Notes: generated by a model from the sequence alone, not told the origin. A DNA stretch of 64,000 bases from Bacteroides caecimuris (GCF_001688725.2 NZ_CP015401.2:3658001-3722000), one strand, 5' to 3'. Positions 35,919-46,952 are shown, counted from the first letter of the stretch. Numbers and translations are program-made.

Positions 35919-37475
35919 ATGACAAGCAATACACAAAGAGCTCTATTACAGGCTCAGATATGGAAAATCGCCAACGAAGTACGTGGAGCGGTTGATGGAT
36001 GGGACTTTAAGCAGTTTGTCCTTGGTACATTGTTCTACCGTTTTATTAGTGAGAATTTCTCGAATTACATTGAAGGTGGAGATGAGAGCGTTGATTATGC
36101 TAATCTGCCTGATAGCATAATCACTCCCGAAATTAAAGACGATGCGATTAAGACCAAAGGATATTTCATATACCCAAGTCAGTTATTTGTAAATATCGCT
36201 AAAACAGCGAACAAGAATCCAAATCTAAACACAGACCTCAAAGCTATATTTACAGCAATTGAGGGTTCTGCGGTTGGTTATGATTCAGAGGGAGACATCA
36301 AAGGCCTATTTGCAGACTTTGATACCACAAGCACTCGATTAGGAAATACCGTAGAGGATAAGAATAGTCGTTTGGCAGCTGTTATAAAGGGTGTTGAAGG
36401 ATTGAACTTCGGTAATTTTGAAGACAATCATATCGACTTGTTTGGCGATGCCTATGAGTTCTTGATACACAATTATGCTGCTAATGCTGGAAAATCAGGT
36501 GGTGAGTTCTTTACTCCTCAATGTGTATCAAATCTTATTGCGCGCTTGGCAATGCATAACCAGAGTTCCATAAATAAGATTTATGACCCTGCTGCAGGCT
36601 CTGGTTCATTATTGTTGCAGGCGAAAAAACAGTTTGATGAGCATATTATTGAAGAAGGTTTCTTTGGTCAAGAGATTAACCATACTACATACAATCTTGC
36701 TCGTATGAATATGTTTCTGCATAACATAAACTACGACAAATTTAACATTGCGCTAGGCAATACTCTGATGGATCCTCAATTTGGCGATGACAAGCCTTTT
36801 GATGCGATTGTATCCAATCCTCCGTACTCCGTAAATTGGATTGGTTCTGATGACCCAACACTGATTAACGATGATCGATTTGCTCCTGCAGGTGTGTTAG
36901 CCCCTAAGTCAAAAGCGGACTTCGCTTTTGTACTGCACGCATTGAGTTATCTTTCAAGCAAAGGTAGAGCTGCGATAGTATGTTTCCCTGGTATTTTCTA
37001 TCGAGGAGGTGCAGAGCAAAAGATTAGAAAATATTTGGTAGATAACAACTTTGTAGAGACTGTTATTGCACTGGCACCTAATCTATTCTACGGAACTACG
37101 ATTGCGGTAAACATCTTAGTTTTATCTAAACATAAATTAGATACAAAGACTCAATTTATTGATGCTACCAGCAATAAGTTTTATAAAAAAGGAACAAATA
37201 ACAATGTTCTTGAAGAGGAGCATATAAGTGAGATTATAAAAATCTTTGATAGAAAAGAAGATAAAGAAGCTATTGCAAAATCTATTGACAACAAACAGAT
37301 TGCAGAAAATGATTACAATCTATCCGTCAGTAGTTATGTAGAAGCAAAAGAGACCCGAAAAGAAACCAATATTAAGGAACTCAATGAACGCATCCGCAAG
37401 ATTGTGGCACGAGAGAATGAATTGAGAACAGAGATTAATAAAATCATCGCGGAATTAGAGGAGGATGAGCTATGA
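35919..37475 (+). CDS. hsdM: Type IC restriction-modification methyltransferase subunit HsdM
   Basis: This 518-residue protein has the N-terminal HsdM helical domain ([20 protein letters not shown]), the SAM-binding motif DPAAGSGS at about residue 222 and the catalytic NPPY at about 300. Length and wording are very close to the EcoR124I/EcoprrI (type IC) HsdM as I remember it, including [11 protein letters not shown] and [16 protein letters not shown]. It methylates adenine in the sequence chosen by HsdS. Its TGA overlaps the ATG of hsdS by 4 bp. Confidence 0.97.
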   Translation: MTSNTQRALLQAQIWKIANEVRGAVDGWDFKQFVLGTLFYRFISENFSNYIEGGDESVDYANLPDSIITPEIKDDAIKTKGYFIYPSQLFVNIAKTANKNPNLNTDLKAIFTAIEGSAVGYDSEGDIKGLFADFDTTSTRLGNTVEDKNSRLAAVIKGVEGLNFGNFEDNHIDLFGDAYEFLIHNYAANAGKSGGEFFTPQCVSNLIARLAMHNQSSINKIYDPAAGSGSLLLQAKKQFDEHIIEEGFFGQEINHTTYNLARMNMFLHNINYDKFNIALGNTLMDPQFGDDKPFDAIVSNPPYSVNWIGSDDPTLINDDRFAPAGVLAPKSKADFAFVLHALSYLSSKGRAAIVCFPGIFYRGGAEQKIRKYLVDNNFVETVIALAPNLFYGTTIAVNILVLSKHKLDTKTQFIDATSNKFYKKGTNNNVLEEEHISEIIKIFDRKEDKEAIAKSIDNKQIAENDYNLSVSSYVEAKETRKETNIKELNERIRKIVARENELRTEINKIIAELEEDEL

Positions 37476-38713
37476 ATAAGTTGAAAAGATTGATAGAGGA
37501 ACTTTGCCCCAATGGTGTTAAAAACAAGAAGCTTGGGGAGGTATGTGATTTTGTGAATGGCTTTGCTTTTAGAAGTAGTCTTTTTAGAGAAGATGGAGAA
37601 AAGATTATACGTATAACTAATATCAATGGTCGTACTGTTGATATAGATGATGTTAAATATTTTTATAAAGAGGATTATAAAACAGACCTAGAACAATTTT
37701 CAATCAAAAATGGAGATATTTTGATTGCAATGTCAGGTGCCACGACTGGAAAAATAGGATGTTATAATTATGATGATATCTCATATTTAAACCAACGAAT
37801 CGGAAAGTTTAAGCCTCATAGTGGTATCCTATCAAGAAGATACTTATATCATGTACTTCTTGCGAATACAGGGACTTTATATGTACTTGCTGGAGGTGGA
37901 GCCCAACCCAATTTAAGCTCTACTAAACTAATGGAAACTTTTGAGATTCCAGTTCCTCCTTTTGTTGTGCAAGAAGAAATTGCAAACATTCTCGACCGCT
38001 TCGCAGAATATGCAGCGGAGCTGCAAGCGGAGCTGCAAGCGAGACAAGAGCAATATGAATACTATCGAAATAAGTTGCTGACATTCAATAAAATAGGGGG
38101 GCAAGGCGTAATATGGATGAAAATGAGTGAGTTAGGTACATTCATAAGAGGCAATGGCTTGCAAAAAAAGGATTTTACAGAAAGTGGAATCCCTTGTATT
38201 CATTATGGTCAGATATATACACACTATGGGACATTTGCAACAAAGATCAAATCGTATGTAAACAGTGAAACAGCCAAGAAGTGCAAAAAAGCTCACTATG
38301 GCGATTTGGTATTTGCAACCGTAAGTGAAAATATTGATGATGTTTGCAAATGTGTTGCTTGGCTTGGGGATGAAGAAATTTGTATTAGTGGAGATAGTCT
38401 AGCTTTTTCTCATGATCAAAATCCCAAATACATAGCGTATTATTTTCAAACATATGCATTTGCAAAATACAAAAGGAGTAGAGTTACAGGGACAAAAGTC
38501 ATTAGGTTGCATCAATCACAATTAGAACAATTTGAGATACCTATACCTCCCCTAACAGAACAAGAGCGTATAGTTTCTATTCTTGATAAGTTTGAAGCAT
38601 TGGTTAGCGACCTAGTACAAGGGCTGCCAGCAGAAATAGCAGCAGTAAAAGAACAATACGAATATTATAGAAATAAACTACTATCATTTCCAAAGTATAA
38701 ATTAAGTGCTTGA
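37472..38713 (+). CDS. hsdS: Type IC specificity subunit HsdS
   Basis: This 413-residue protein has two target-recognition domains (about residues 10-165 and 210-360). Each is followed by a conserved helix carrying the repeated motif [11 protein letters not shown]. In the central spacer helix the 12-bp unit GCGGAGCTGCAA (AELQ) occurs twice in tandem (38015-38038), like the TAEL repeats that set target spacing in EcoR124I. A run of six G at 38096-38101 lies just before the second TRD. It starts inside the hsdM stop region (ATGA). The target sequence cannot be predicted by eye. Confidence 0.95.
   Translation: MNKLKRLIEELCPNGVKNKKLGEVCDFVNGFAFRSSLFREDGEKIIRITNINGRTVDIDDVKYFYKEDYKTDLEQFSIKNGDILIAMSGATTGKIGCYNYDDISYLNQRIGKFKPHSGILSRRYLYHVLLANTGTLYVLAGGGAQPNLSSTKLMETFEIPVPPFVVQEEIANILDRFAEYAAELQAELQARQEQYEYYRNKLLTFNKIGGQGVIWMKMSELGTFIRGNGLQKKDFTESGIPCIHYGQIYTHYGTFATKIKSYVNSETAKKCKKAHYGDLVFATVSENIDDVCKCVAWLGDEEICISGDSLAFSHDQNPKYIAYYFQTYAFAKYKRSRVTGTKVIRLHQSQLEQFEIPIPPLTEQERIVSILDKFEALVSDLVQGLPAEIAAVKEQYEYYRNKLLSFPKYKLSA
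38015..38038 (+). repeat. Two tandem 12-bp repeats in the HsdS spacer helix
   Basis: GCGGAGCTGCAA is repeated exactly twice and encodes AELQ-AELQ between the two recognition domains. In EcoR124I the number of a comparable four-residue repeat changes the spacer length of the DNA target. Confidence 0.85.
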
Positions 38714-38714
38714 T

Positions 38715-39839
38715 ATGGGAAAGACATTGACCGAAATTGCCCAAACGCTTAAAGATGCCAATAAGAAGGTACAATTGATTTATGCCTTCAATGGTGTTGG
38801 AAAAACTCGCCTTTCTCGTGAGTTTAAGGAGTTGGTTGCACCCAAAACTGAAGGTGAAGAGACAGAAGAAGAGAGGCCATTAAAAGTTCTCTACTATAAT
38901 GCCTTTACCGAAGATTTGTTCTATTGGGATAATGATTTGCATGAAGATACCAATAGAAAGTTAATCATACACCCAAACAGTTTTACAGATTGGATATTCA
39001 AAGATCAAGGTCAAGAGTCTAATATAATTACGCACTTTCAGCGTTATACGAATGACAAACTTACTCCATCTTTTAACAAAGACTTCAATGAGATTTCTTT
39101 TTCATTAGAGCGTGGAGATGATAATACGATAGACAATATTAAAATCTCCAAAGGAGAAGAAAGTTGTTTGATTTGGTGTGTCTTTTTCAGCTTGATAAAA
39201 TTAGTTATAGATACATTAAATGAGTCAGAGCCTGCAAATCGTGATACTAATCAATTTGATGAGTTGGAATATATTTTTATCGATGACCCTGTCAGTTCTT
39301 TGGATGAGAATCACCTAATAGAGCTTGCTGTTAATATTGCAGAATTAATAAAGTCGAGTCAATCTGATATTGAGTTTATCATTACAACTCATAATCCGTT
39401 GTTTTATAATGTGCTATACAATGAGTTGGAGCTAAAGAAGAAAAATAGACAGGGAAACGAGTGCTGCTATCTATTAGATAAAGAAGACGATGGCACATAT
39501 GAGTTGAATGGGAAACTTGGAGATTCAAATAAGAGTTTCTCATACCACTTGTATTTGAGGTCAGTCCTCCAAGAAGCAGTTGATGATAATAAGATTGAAA
39601 AGTATCATTTCATGCTCCTTCGAAATCTTTACGAAAAGACCGCAAACTTTTTAGGCTATCCACAATGGTCAGATTTGTTACCTGATGACAAGAAGACATA
39701 TTATAACAGGATTATTCAGTTCACGAGCCATTCCACATTGTCAAATGAGGTAATTCCTGAGCCAACAGAACCTGAGAAAAACACTTTAAAATTGCTCTTG
39801 AAGCATCTTGTCGATAATAATTATTATACCGAAGAATAA
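38715..39839 (+). CDS. prrC: PrrC-like anticodon nuclease embedded in the type IC operon
   Basis: This protein has 374 residues from the ATG at 38715, which lies one base after the hsdS stop. A GTG at 38706 would add three residues. The ABC-type NTPase part has Walker A AFNGVGKT (24-31), the signature-like ISKGEES, Walker B and D-loop [15 protein letters not shown], and switch His [10 protein letters not shown]. The C-terminal part has R303-NLY-E307 and H339 in [10 protein letters not shown]. The spacing +4/+36 equals that of the catalytic Arg320-Glu324-His356 of E. coli PrrC. Gene order hsdM-hsdS-prrC-hsdR is also that of EcoprrI. PrrC is held silent by the restriction complex and cuts tRNA-Lys when phage inhibits it. 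Function here is inferred from these matches. Confidence 0.9.
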   Translation: MGKTLTEIAQTLKDANKKVQLIYAFNGVGKTRLSREFKELVAPKTEGEETEEERPLKVLYYNAFTEDLFYWDNDLHEDTNRKLIIHPNSFTDWIFKDQGQESNIITHFQRYTNDKLTPSFNKDFNEISFSLERGDDNTIDNIKISKGEESCLIWCVFFSLIKLVIDTLNESEPANRDTNQFDELEYIFIDDPVSSLDENHLIELAVNIAELIKSSQSDIEFIITTHNPLFYNVLYNELELKKKNRQGNECCYLLDKEDDGTYELNGKLGDSNKSFSYHLYLRSVLQEAVDDNKIEKYHFMLLRNLYEKTANFLGYPQWSDLLPDDKKTYYNRIIQFTSHSTLSNEVIPEPTEPEKNTLKLLLKHLVDNNYYTEE

Positions 39840-39840
39840 A

Positions 39841-42800
39841 ATGGCATACTATAACACCATAGCAGAATCGAACAACTTTATCGTACTTGATGAGTATGAA
39901 AAGTATTCAGTGTTAAATGAGCCTTCTGTTGTGTATCAAACAGAGGCATCACTTGAACATGAGTTTATTCAAGATTTAAGGAATCAGGGTTACGAATATT
40001 TACCTGATTTAAATACTCCTGAAGCATTGTTTGCTAATGTCAGAACGCAACTGCAAGTACTCAATGATGTTGAATTTACTGATAGCGAATGGGCGAGATA
40101 TTTAGAAGAATATCTTGATAAACCAAGCGATTCTCTCATCGAAAAAACAAGAAAAATCCAAGATGATTACATCTATGATTTTGTCTTTGATGATGGTCAT
40201 ATTAAAAATATCTATTTGGTAGACAAGCAGAATCTATCAAGAAACAAGGTTCAAGTTATCAGGCAGTTTGTGCAAGAAGGATCACATCTTAACCGTTATG
40301 ATGTGACAATTTTGGTTAATGGACTACCTTTGGTTCAAGTTGAGTTGAAGAAGCGAGGTGTTGCGATTAGAGAAGCATTCAATCAAGTACATCGCTATTC
40401 AAAAGAGAGTTTTAACACAAAGGACTCTTTATATAAGTACATTCAGCTATTCGTTATATCCAATGGCACTGATAGCCGATATTTTGCCAATACTGTAGAA
40501 CGAAACAAGAATAGTTTTGACTTTACAATGAATTGGGCCAAAGCAAACAATTCGTTGATTAAAGACTTGAAGGATTTTACTGCAACATTCTTTCAGAAGA
40601 ATACTCTGCTGAATGTAATACTAACATATTCAGTATTTGATTCAAACAATACATTGTTGATAATGCGACCATATCAGATTGCAGCAACGGAGAGAATACT
40701 ATGGAAAATTAGGAGTTCATATCAGGCAAAGAAATGGTCTACTACAGAAGGTGGTGGATATATTTGGCATACAACAGGTTCTGGTAAGACTCTTACGAGT
40801 TTTAAGGCTGCAAGGTTGGCTACTCAACTCGATTTCATAGACAAAGTATTCTTTGTTGTTGATAGAAAAGATCTTGACTATCAAACGATGAAAGAGTATC
40901 AGCGATTCTCTCCCGATAGTGTGAATGGTTCAGAAAGCACTGCCGGACTGAAACGAAACATAGATAAAGACGATAACAAGATTATCGTTACCACTATTCA
41001 GAAATTAAATAATCTGATGAAGAGCGAAAACGATTTGCCCATTTATCAGAAACAAGTTGTCTTTATCTTCGATGAAGCACATCGCTCACAGTTTGGTGAA
41101 GCGCAAAAGCAATTAAAGAAGAAGTTTAAGAAATACTATCAGTTTGGATTTACAGGAACTCCAATCTTCCCAGAAAATGCACTTGGCTCTGATACCACTG
41201 CGAGTGTGTTCGGAAGAGAGTTGCATTCGTATGTTATTACAGATGCCATTCGTGATGAAAAAGTCTTAAAATTCAAGGTCGATTATAACAATGTTCGTCC
41301 TCGATTCAAGGGAATCGAAACGGAACAAAATGAAAAAAAGTTAAGTGCGGCAGAAAACAAGTCTGCACTGCTTCACCCTGCACGTATCAAAGAAATATCT
41401 CAATATATATTGGATAATTTCAAGATAAAAACTCATCGAAGTATAGGTGCTAATAAGGGTTTTAATGCGATGTTTGCAGTTAGTAGTGTAGATGTAGCTA
41501 AGTGTTATTATGAGGAATTAAACAACCTTCAGCAAGGCTCTGAAAAGCCATTGAAGATAGCAACAATCTTTTCATTTGCGGCCAATGAAGAGCAATCGGC
41601 AATCGGTGAAATTATGGATGAGAATTTTGAGCCTACAGCAATGGATGTTAGTGCAAAAGAGTTCTTGACTAATGCCATTAACGATTATAATGCTATGTTT
41701 AAGACAAGTTTTGGGGTTGATAGCAGAGAATTCCAGAACTATTATAGAGATCTTGCCAAACGAGTAAAGAAAAAAGAAATAGACCTTGTCATTGTTGTTG
41801 GCATGTTCCTTACTGGTTTTGATGCTCCAACACTTAATACTTTATTTGTTGATAAGAATTTACGTTATCACGGACTTATTCAGGCTTTCTCTCGTACGAA
41901 TAGAATTTTTGATGCAACAAAAACATTCGGTAATATCGTTACATTTAGAGATTTAGAGCAACACACTATTGATGCTATAACTCTATTTGGAGATAGTAAT
42001 ACTAGAAATGTAGTGCTCGAAAGGAGTTACAAAGAATATTTGGAAGGATTTAAGGATATTGTTACGGGTGATGCCCGTAGAGGATATATTGAGGTTGTAA
42101 AAGAGTTAAATGAAAGATTCCCCGATGTCGATAAGATAGAGACAGAACAAGATAAAAAAGATTTTTCTAAACTCTTTGGTGAGTACTTACGTATTGAGAA
42201 CATTTTGCAGAACTATGATGAATATACTCATCTTAAGGCTTTGCAAGGGATAGACTTGGACAATCCTAATGCTGTTGAGGAATTTAAAAATACATATTTC
42301 GTAACAGATGAGGATATTAAGGAAATGCAACAGGTAGAAATGTTGTCTGAACGAGCCGTTCAAGATTACAAATCTACTTATAACGATATTAGAGATTGGT
42401 TAAGACGTGAGAAGGATGGTTCTGCTGCTGAAAAATCTAAGATTGATTGGGATGACGTTGTCTTTGAGATTGACCTGCTTAAATCTCAAGAGATAAACTT
42501 GGACTATATACTGGAGTTAATCTTCGAGAAGAATAATAAGACCAAAGATAAAACTGCATTGATTGAAGAGATACGAGGTGTAATTCGTGCAAGTGTAGGT
42601 AACAGAGCGAAGGAAAGTCTTATCGTTGATTTTATTAACGATACAGACTTGGACACTATTACTGATAAGGCTAGTATTATTGAGTCGTTCTTTGAATATG
42701 CACAAAGTAAACAGAAGCAAGAGGCCTCAGAGTTAATTTCTTCTGAAAACTTAAATGAAGAAGAAGCCAAGCGATACATTACTGTTTCCTTAAAGCGTGA

Positions 42801-42948
42801 GTTTGTTAGTGAGAATGGAACCGACTTTAATAGTATCTTACCAAAGATGAGTCCGTTGAATCCTATGTACTTGACCAAGAAGCATAAGGTGTTCTTGCTA
42901 ATTGCAGCATTTGTAGAGAAGTTCAAGGGAGTAGGTGGAAAATTATAA
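39841..42948 (+). CDS. hsdR: Type IC restriction subunit HsdR
   Basis: This protein has 1035 residues from the ATG at 39841, which directly follows the prrC stop. An upstream in-frame start at 39808 would lie within prrC. The N-terminal endonuclease core shows [18 protein letters not shown] (D...ExK). The translocase motor has Walker A HTTGSGKT at about residue 312, DEAHR at about 408, FGFTGTP, and a helicase C-terminal domain ([17 protein letters not shown]). It cleaves unmodified DNA after ATP-driven translocation together with HsdM and HsdS. It is of normal length with no visible defects. Confidence 0.96.
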   Translation: MAYYNTIAESNNFIVLDEYEKYSVLNEPSVVYQTEASLEHEFIQDLRNQGYEYLPDLNTPEALFANVRTQLQVLNDVEFTDSEWARYLEEYLDKPSDSLIEKTRKIQDDYIYDFVFDDGHIKNIYLVDKQNLSRNKVQVIRQFVQEGSHLNRYDVTILVNGLPLVQVELKKRGVAIREAFNQVHRYSKESFNTKDSLYKYIQLFVISNGTDSRYFANTVERNKNSFDFTMNWAKANNSLIKDLKDFTATFFQKNTLLNVILTYSVFDSNNTLLIMRPYQIAATERILWKIRSSYQAKKWSTTEGGGYIWHTTGSGKTLTSFKAARLATQLDFIDKVFFVVDRKDLDYQTMKEYQRFSPDSVNGSESTAGLKRNIDKDDNKIIVTTIQKLNNLMKSENDLPIYQKQVVFIFDEAHRSQFGEAQKQLKKKFKKYYQFGFTGTPIFPENALGSDTTASVFGRELHSYVITDAIRDEKVLKFKVDYNNVRPRFKGIETEQNEKKLSAAENKSALLHPARIKEISQYILDNFKIKTHRSIGANKGFNAMFAVSSVDVAKCYYEELNNLQQGSEKPLKIATIFSFAANEEQSAIGEIMDENFEPTAMDVSAKEFLTNAINDYNAMFKTSFGVDSREFQNYYRDLAKRVKKKEIDLVIVVGMFLTGFDAPTLNTLFVDKNLRYHGLIQAFSRTNRIFDATKTFGNIVTFRDLEQHTIDAITLFGDSNTRNVVLERSYKEYLEGFKDIVTGDARRGYIEVVKELNERFPDVDKIETEQDKKDFSKLFGEYLRIENILQNYDEYTHLKALQGIDLDNPNAVEEFKNTYFVTDEDIKEMQQVEMLSERAVQDYKSTYNDIRDWLRREKDGSAAEKSKIDWDDVVFEIDLLKSQEINLDYILELIFEKNNKTKDKTALIEEIRGVIRASVGNRAKESLIVDFINDTDLDTITDKASIIESFFEYAQSKQKQEASELISSENLNEEEAKRYITVSLKREFVSENGTDFNSILPKMSPLNPMYLTKKHKVFLLIAAFVEKFKGVGGKL

Positions 42949-42975
42949 ATTAAAGTTTTAAATAAATACAGTATT

Positions 42976-44865
42976 ATGAGCGAACAATTATTAACAACAT
43001 ATTCCTTTTTTGCAGCCTTAACAGAAAATAGCACAGATATTTATAGTGCTGTATATGTTCCTATATGCAAAAGAGCATTGTCTTTATACGCTAAGAACAA
43101 AACTATTGGTAGCGACCAAGACATATGTAATTTGATATCCTCAGAATATGGAATTGATGTGCCATTGCTAATTATTCGTAAACTTATAAAGTCTGTTGTT
43201 AATGATTTGTCTCGAAAGGATAAAACAAAATTTGATTTTCAGATTATAGAAAATGGTAATAATTTTTCATTCTCGTTTAAATCATTCTCGTTCTGCGACA
43301 TCGAAGAATCGTATAACGTAGAGAGACGCAAATCAAATGCACTACAACAGGCATTTGAAATATTTGCCAAAGAACAAGGAGAAAATATAAACAACATTCC
43401 GTCCTTTTCAGATTTTATAAATAAGAATAAGAATAAAATCTCATCATTCCTTTCGGGAAGAGTTAATGATATTACAGATTGTTCTGAAGTTTCTTTTATG
43501 CCTCATGTACGTTTCCTTCAATACATAGAACAAAATAATGACAACCTATATAAGGCTACAAAACAAATTTTTATAGGTTCTGTTATTGCGTCATATTTAG
43601 AATCTGATTTTGATTTAGAGGCGAAATTAGAAAAAGGAACATCGTATTATCTTGACACCCAAATAGTGTTGGAACTTTTAGACTTGCAAAGAGCAGAAGA
43701 TACGCCTCCAACAAAAGAATTAATTAAATTAATTCATGATACTGGAGGCAATATCAGATTGATGGACATAACATTAGATGAGATAAAAACTAATATACAA
43801 AATGCTATACACAATTATGATAGGAATCATCCAACGACAACAATTAATGAGGCATGTGTTCGTTTAGGAAAAAATAAAACTTGGCTTATCGCTTTGCATG
43901 GAAATTTGGATAATTTACTACAAACAGACTATAAAATTAATATAGACAAGGTTCCCGAATCTGATATTGAGAAATTTGCAAATACTGACGATGCAACGCA
44001 ATTAAAAGAAATTTGGTTTAGAAAACATTCTGCAGTACATGATGTTGTTGCATATTTACATGTTCGGGAAAAGCGCAAATATGATCCAAATAAAAAGTTG
44101 CTACAAAAGGCTAGTTATTGGTTTGTAACTGCCAACAGAAAACTTTGTGAATTTAACATTACAAAGAAGGTTAATGGCAACATAGGTGAAATCATTATGC
44201 CTGATGAACTAACGAGTTTATTGTTTTTACAGAATCCTAAGAAATTATCAGGAAGGGTTTCTTCAATTGGATTAAACGAATTGATTGCGCAAACTTTATC
44301 AGAAGAATACCCTAGCAGGGATTTAATTAACGAATTTGATAGTGTCGTTTCATCTTTGCAAAATATATCTGCTGATGACTATAAAATATTGTTATCTTCT
44401 ATATCTCAAGAATCTACCATCAAGATTCACAAATTATTGCATGGTTCTATTTCTGAGCCTGAAAAGTTTAACAAGGATATACATGCAATTATTGAAACAG
44501 AACGCAACAATAAACTGAAAACAGATAATAAACATAAGATTGAAATACAGAAGAATAATGAACTTCAAGAAGCCAACAAGAACTTATCAAGACAATTATC
44601 TGATATATCCCAACAGATTGCAGATATTCAAGAGAGTCAGCATTTAGAGAAAATTAGACAAGAAGAAAAGGATAAGATAAATAGGCGTTGGATTTGGATG
44701 TGTATATCTATTATAGTTGCATTAGCAGCAATAATAGTTTTACAAAGTTTTCCCAATATAACAAAATGTATACAAAAAAGCATTCAGATTATTGGTGGAT
44801 TAGGGGGATTTTGGGGATTTTGCAATTTAGCACTAAATCTTTGGTCAAAATTTAAATCGCATTAA
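42976..44865 (+). CDS. PIN-like putative nuclease with coiled coil and C-terminal membrane anchor
   Basis: This 629-residue protein starts 27 bp after hsdR. The middle resembles a PIN-type RNase: D227 in YYLDTQIVLELL, E269 in ITLDEIKTNI, D356 in AVHDVVAYLHVR, and a fourth site VTANRKL (387) with Asn where Asp is usual. The N-terminal 200 residues are helical and unassigned. Residues about 500-570 are predicted coiled coil. Two hydrophobic stretches near 574-592 and 604-621 would place the C-terminus in the membrane. As the gene directly follows the restriction operon, a defence effector role is plausible. The PIN assignment is by motif only. Confidence 0.65.
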   Translation: MSEQLLTTYSFFAALTENSTDIYSAVYVPICKRALSLYAKNKTIGSDQDICNLISSEYGIDVPLLIIRKLIKSVVNDLSRKDKTKFDFQIIENGNNFSFSFKSFSFCDIEESYNVERRKSNALQQAFEIFAKEQGENINNIPSFSDFINKNKNKISSFLSGRVNDITDCSEVSFMPHVRFLQYIEQNNDNLYKATKQIFIGSVIASYLESDFDLEAKLEKGTSYYLDTQIVLELLDLQRAEDTPPTKELIKLIHDTGGNIRLMDITLDEIKTNIQNAIHNYDRNHPTTTINEACVRLGKNKTWLIALHGNLDNLLQTDYKINIDKVPESDIEKFANTDDATQLKEIWFRKHSAVHDVVAYLHVREKRKYDPNKKLLQKASYWFVTANRKLCEFNITKKVNGNIGEIIMPDELTSLLFLQNPKKLSGRVSSIGLNELIAQTLSEEYPSRDLINEFDSVVSSLQNISADDYKILLSSISQESTIKIHKLLHGSISEPEKFNKDIHAIIETERNNKLKTDNKHKIEIQKNNELQEANKNLSRQLSDISQQIADIQESQHLEKIRQEEKDKINRRWIWMCISIIVALAAIIVLQSFPNITKCIQKSIQIIGGLGGFWGFCNLALNLWSKFKSH

Positions 44866-44867
44866 TT

Positions 44868-46544
44868 ATGACTTCAAAAGAACTTCAACAATACTTACTT
44901 CGCGAATTTCCACAGGAGAACGCCTGTTGTGAATGGAAAGAGATGAAGAATTTGAAAAACTCCTTTGCTGGAGACGAAAAAAATGATGTTGTCTCTTATG
45001 TGTCAGCCATTGCCAATATGGAGGGTGGACATCTTGTAATTGGAGTACAGGACCAAACATTGGAAATTGTGGGTACTGACCTTACGAAGTTTAACTTGAA
45101 TGCACAATCTGCTGTTTGGAAATTAGTTGAACATTGTACAAACCTTTCTTCAGAAGGGCTTGACATCAGCGAATATATAACGGAAGACACGCAAAAGGTT
45201 GTGTGGGTTATTCATATCCCTAAGCATCTCCCACGCCGTCCTGTGTATGCTCATAAAAAGGCATGGCAACGAGTGGAAGATTCGTTAGTGGAAATGACTC
45301 AAGAAAGACTTTCCGCTATTCTTGAAGAACCGATATTTGAAGCAAAGGATTGGTCTGCCGAGATTGTCCTTAACGTTACACTGGCTGACCTTGACGAATT
45401 GGCTATTGCCAAGGCACGTGTTATGTTCAAAAAGGTTCATGCTTCTAAAATCCCGTCAGAAGAGATTGATGCATGGTCGGTAGAAGAATTGCTTTGTAAT
45501 AGCGGTATCATGATTGATGGAAAATTGACACGTGCTGCTATTATTCTTTTGGGTAAACCTGTATCAGTTTTTAAACTTCGCCCAGCTATGGCGGAGGTAA
45601 CTTGGACATTACGCGATGAACATCAAGAGGTAGTGGATTACGAACATTTTACGGTTCCCTTCATTTTGACTGTGGATCAAATATTGGGTAAGATTCGTAA
45701 CCTGACAATGAGAGAACTGCCTGGAGGAACATTATTCCCCGATACAATGAAACAATATGATGACTACACGATTCGTGAGGCACTTCATAATGCCATTGCA
45801 CATCAAGATTACACCTTGCAACAACGTATCAATTTTGTAGAAAATCCGAGCTATCTGTATTATGAAAACGGAGGTAGCTTCATTCCTGGCACTCTGCAAA
45901 AAGCATTGGCAACCAAAGGGCCACAACGACATTTCAGAAATGAATGTCTTTGCCGGGCAATGGTAAACTTCAACATGATTGACACTGTAAGTAGAGGAAT
46001 CAAGAAGATGTTCAATGAGCAGTGGCGTCGCCATTTCCCAATGCCCGATTATGAAATAGATGCAACGAATAAGGAGGTCGGTGTGAAAATATATGGTAAT
46101 TCCATCAATGAGAAATATACCAAACTCTTAAAGGAAAATGACACTTTGACATTGGAAGATTGTATATTGTTGGATGCCGTACAAAAAGGGCATCGTATTT
46201 CGGAGGACAATGTAGTGGCACTACTGGAAAGAGGCTTGTTAGAAGGAGATAGTTCTGAGTATCGTATTTCGCTTGATGTAGCAAAGAAGACACACCAATT
46301 ACCTGAATATACACGTAACAAAGGTCTTGACAAATCTAAAATTCAACAAATGATTTTGCAGTATTTGCAGAATGCAGGTTCTACAGGAGCAAAACGTGAT
46401 GCCATATTCGATTATCTGAAAGAAGTCCTGCCGCAAAATAAGACACATGAGCAACAAGAGCGAATGTTGGGTAACATTCTTTCAGAAATGAAAGAAAAAG
46501 GATTAATCATTCCTGAAGGTCGAACTTGGTTCCTGAAGTCGTAA
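44868..46544 (+). CDS. AlbA_2 (Schlafen-type) and GHKL ATPase domain protein
   Basis: This 558-residue protein begins 2 bp after the PIN-like gene. Residues about 15-135 form an AlbA_2/SLFN-type domain (ENACCEWKEMKNLKNSF, YVSAIANMEGGHLVIGV). Around 300-360 is a GHKL-type ATP site (TIREALHNAIAHQDY, then YYENGGSFIPG). The C-terminus (about 490-558) looks like a winged helix. Such proteins are frequent accessory genes in restriction and phage-defence islands. The biochemical role is unsettled. The ATP and nucleic-acid binding inference comes from the domains. Confidence 0.88.
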   Translation: MTSKELQQYLLREFPQENACCEWKEMKNLKNSFAGDEKNDVVSYVSAIANMEGGHLVIGVQDQTLEIVGTDLTKFNLNAQSAVWKLVEHCTNLSSEGLDISEYITEDTQKVVWVIHIPKHLPRRPVYAHKKAWQRVEDSLVEMTQERLSAILEEPIFEAKDWSAEIVLNVTLADLDELAIAKARVMFKKVHASKIPSEEIDAWSVEELLCNSGIMIDGKLTRAAIILLGKPVSVFKLRPAMAEVTWTLRDEHQEVVDYEHFTVPFILTVDQILGKIRNLTMRELPGGTLFPDTMKQYDDYTIREALHNAIAHQDYTLQQRINFVENPSYLYYENGGSFIPGTLQKALATKGPQRHFRNECLCRAMVNFNMIDTVSRGIKKMFNEQWRRHFPMPDYEIDATNKEVGVKIYGNSINEKYTKLLKENDTLTLEDCILLDAVQKGHRISEDNVVALLERGLLEGDSSEYRISLDVAKKTHQLPEYTRNKGLDKSKIQQMILQYLQNAGSTGAKRDAIFDYLKEVLPQNKTHEQQERMLGNILSEMKEKGLIIPEGRTWFLKS

Positions 46545-46611
46545 TCCATAAATTATGACTGAAATATGACCTATTACGACTATTTATAACTATAAAAGGG
46601 GATTATAACTG

Positions 46612-46658
46612 AAAAAGTAGCCCAATTCTTTGCTCAATCAAGGAATTTGGCTACTTTT
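46612..46658 (+). terminator. Terminator at the right end of the island operon
   Basis: AAAAAGTAGCCCAATTC pairs with GAATTTGGCTACTTTT (one mismatch or bulge) across a loop of about 14 nt, about 70 bp after the last island gene. Confidence 0.75.
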
Positions 46659-46952
46659 GTATCAGAGTTGTTTGACAAAGCAGAACGCAGAAGATTGGTG
46701 CAATCTCGAAATCGCCAAATCGTTACCAACAACTTTCTACCATAGCATTCGCTATTTGTGTATCAATCAGATACGGAATAATTGATTATCCGATACAAAG
46801 ATAATCTATTTTGAACAGATCTCTCAACGAGTCAGCTATAACTTTTCGTTATCAGGCAAAACTATTTGCAATGAACAATCTGCTTTCTAATATGTTAACT
46901 TTGTAGCGGCAAAAAAGAAAAAGTAAATTATTCACCTTTTAAACATATAAGT
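46659..46952. other. Gap between the island and mdh, probable right island boundary
   Basis: There is no gene here. TAACTTTG at 46896-46903 is a good -7 box for mdh. A 12-bp word (GATACAAAGATA, 46792-46803) also occurs at 32971-32982 left of the island, but it resembles a common promoter motif and is not a convincing attachment site. Confidence 0.45.
46896..46903 (+). promoter_or_regulatory. Candidate -7 box of mdh
   Basis: TAACTTTG fits TAnnTTTG and lies 49 bp before the mdh ATG. A TTTG at 46865-46868 is further upstream than the usual spacing. Confidence 0.5.

Noticed and set aside
37472..38713. Broken or inverted hsdS fragments
   Set aside because: hsdS is a single intact frame with both recognition domains, and no extra hsdS copies or recombinase lie beside it.
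32971..46803. 12-bp direct repeat GATACAAAGATA on both sides of the island as an attachment site
   Set aside because: It equals a Bacteroides -7 box in reverse and is short, so chance or promoter function explains it better.
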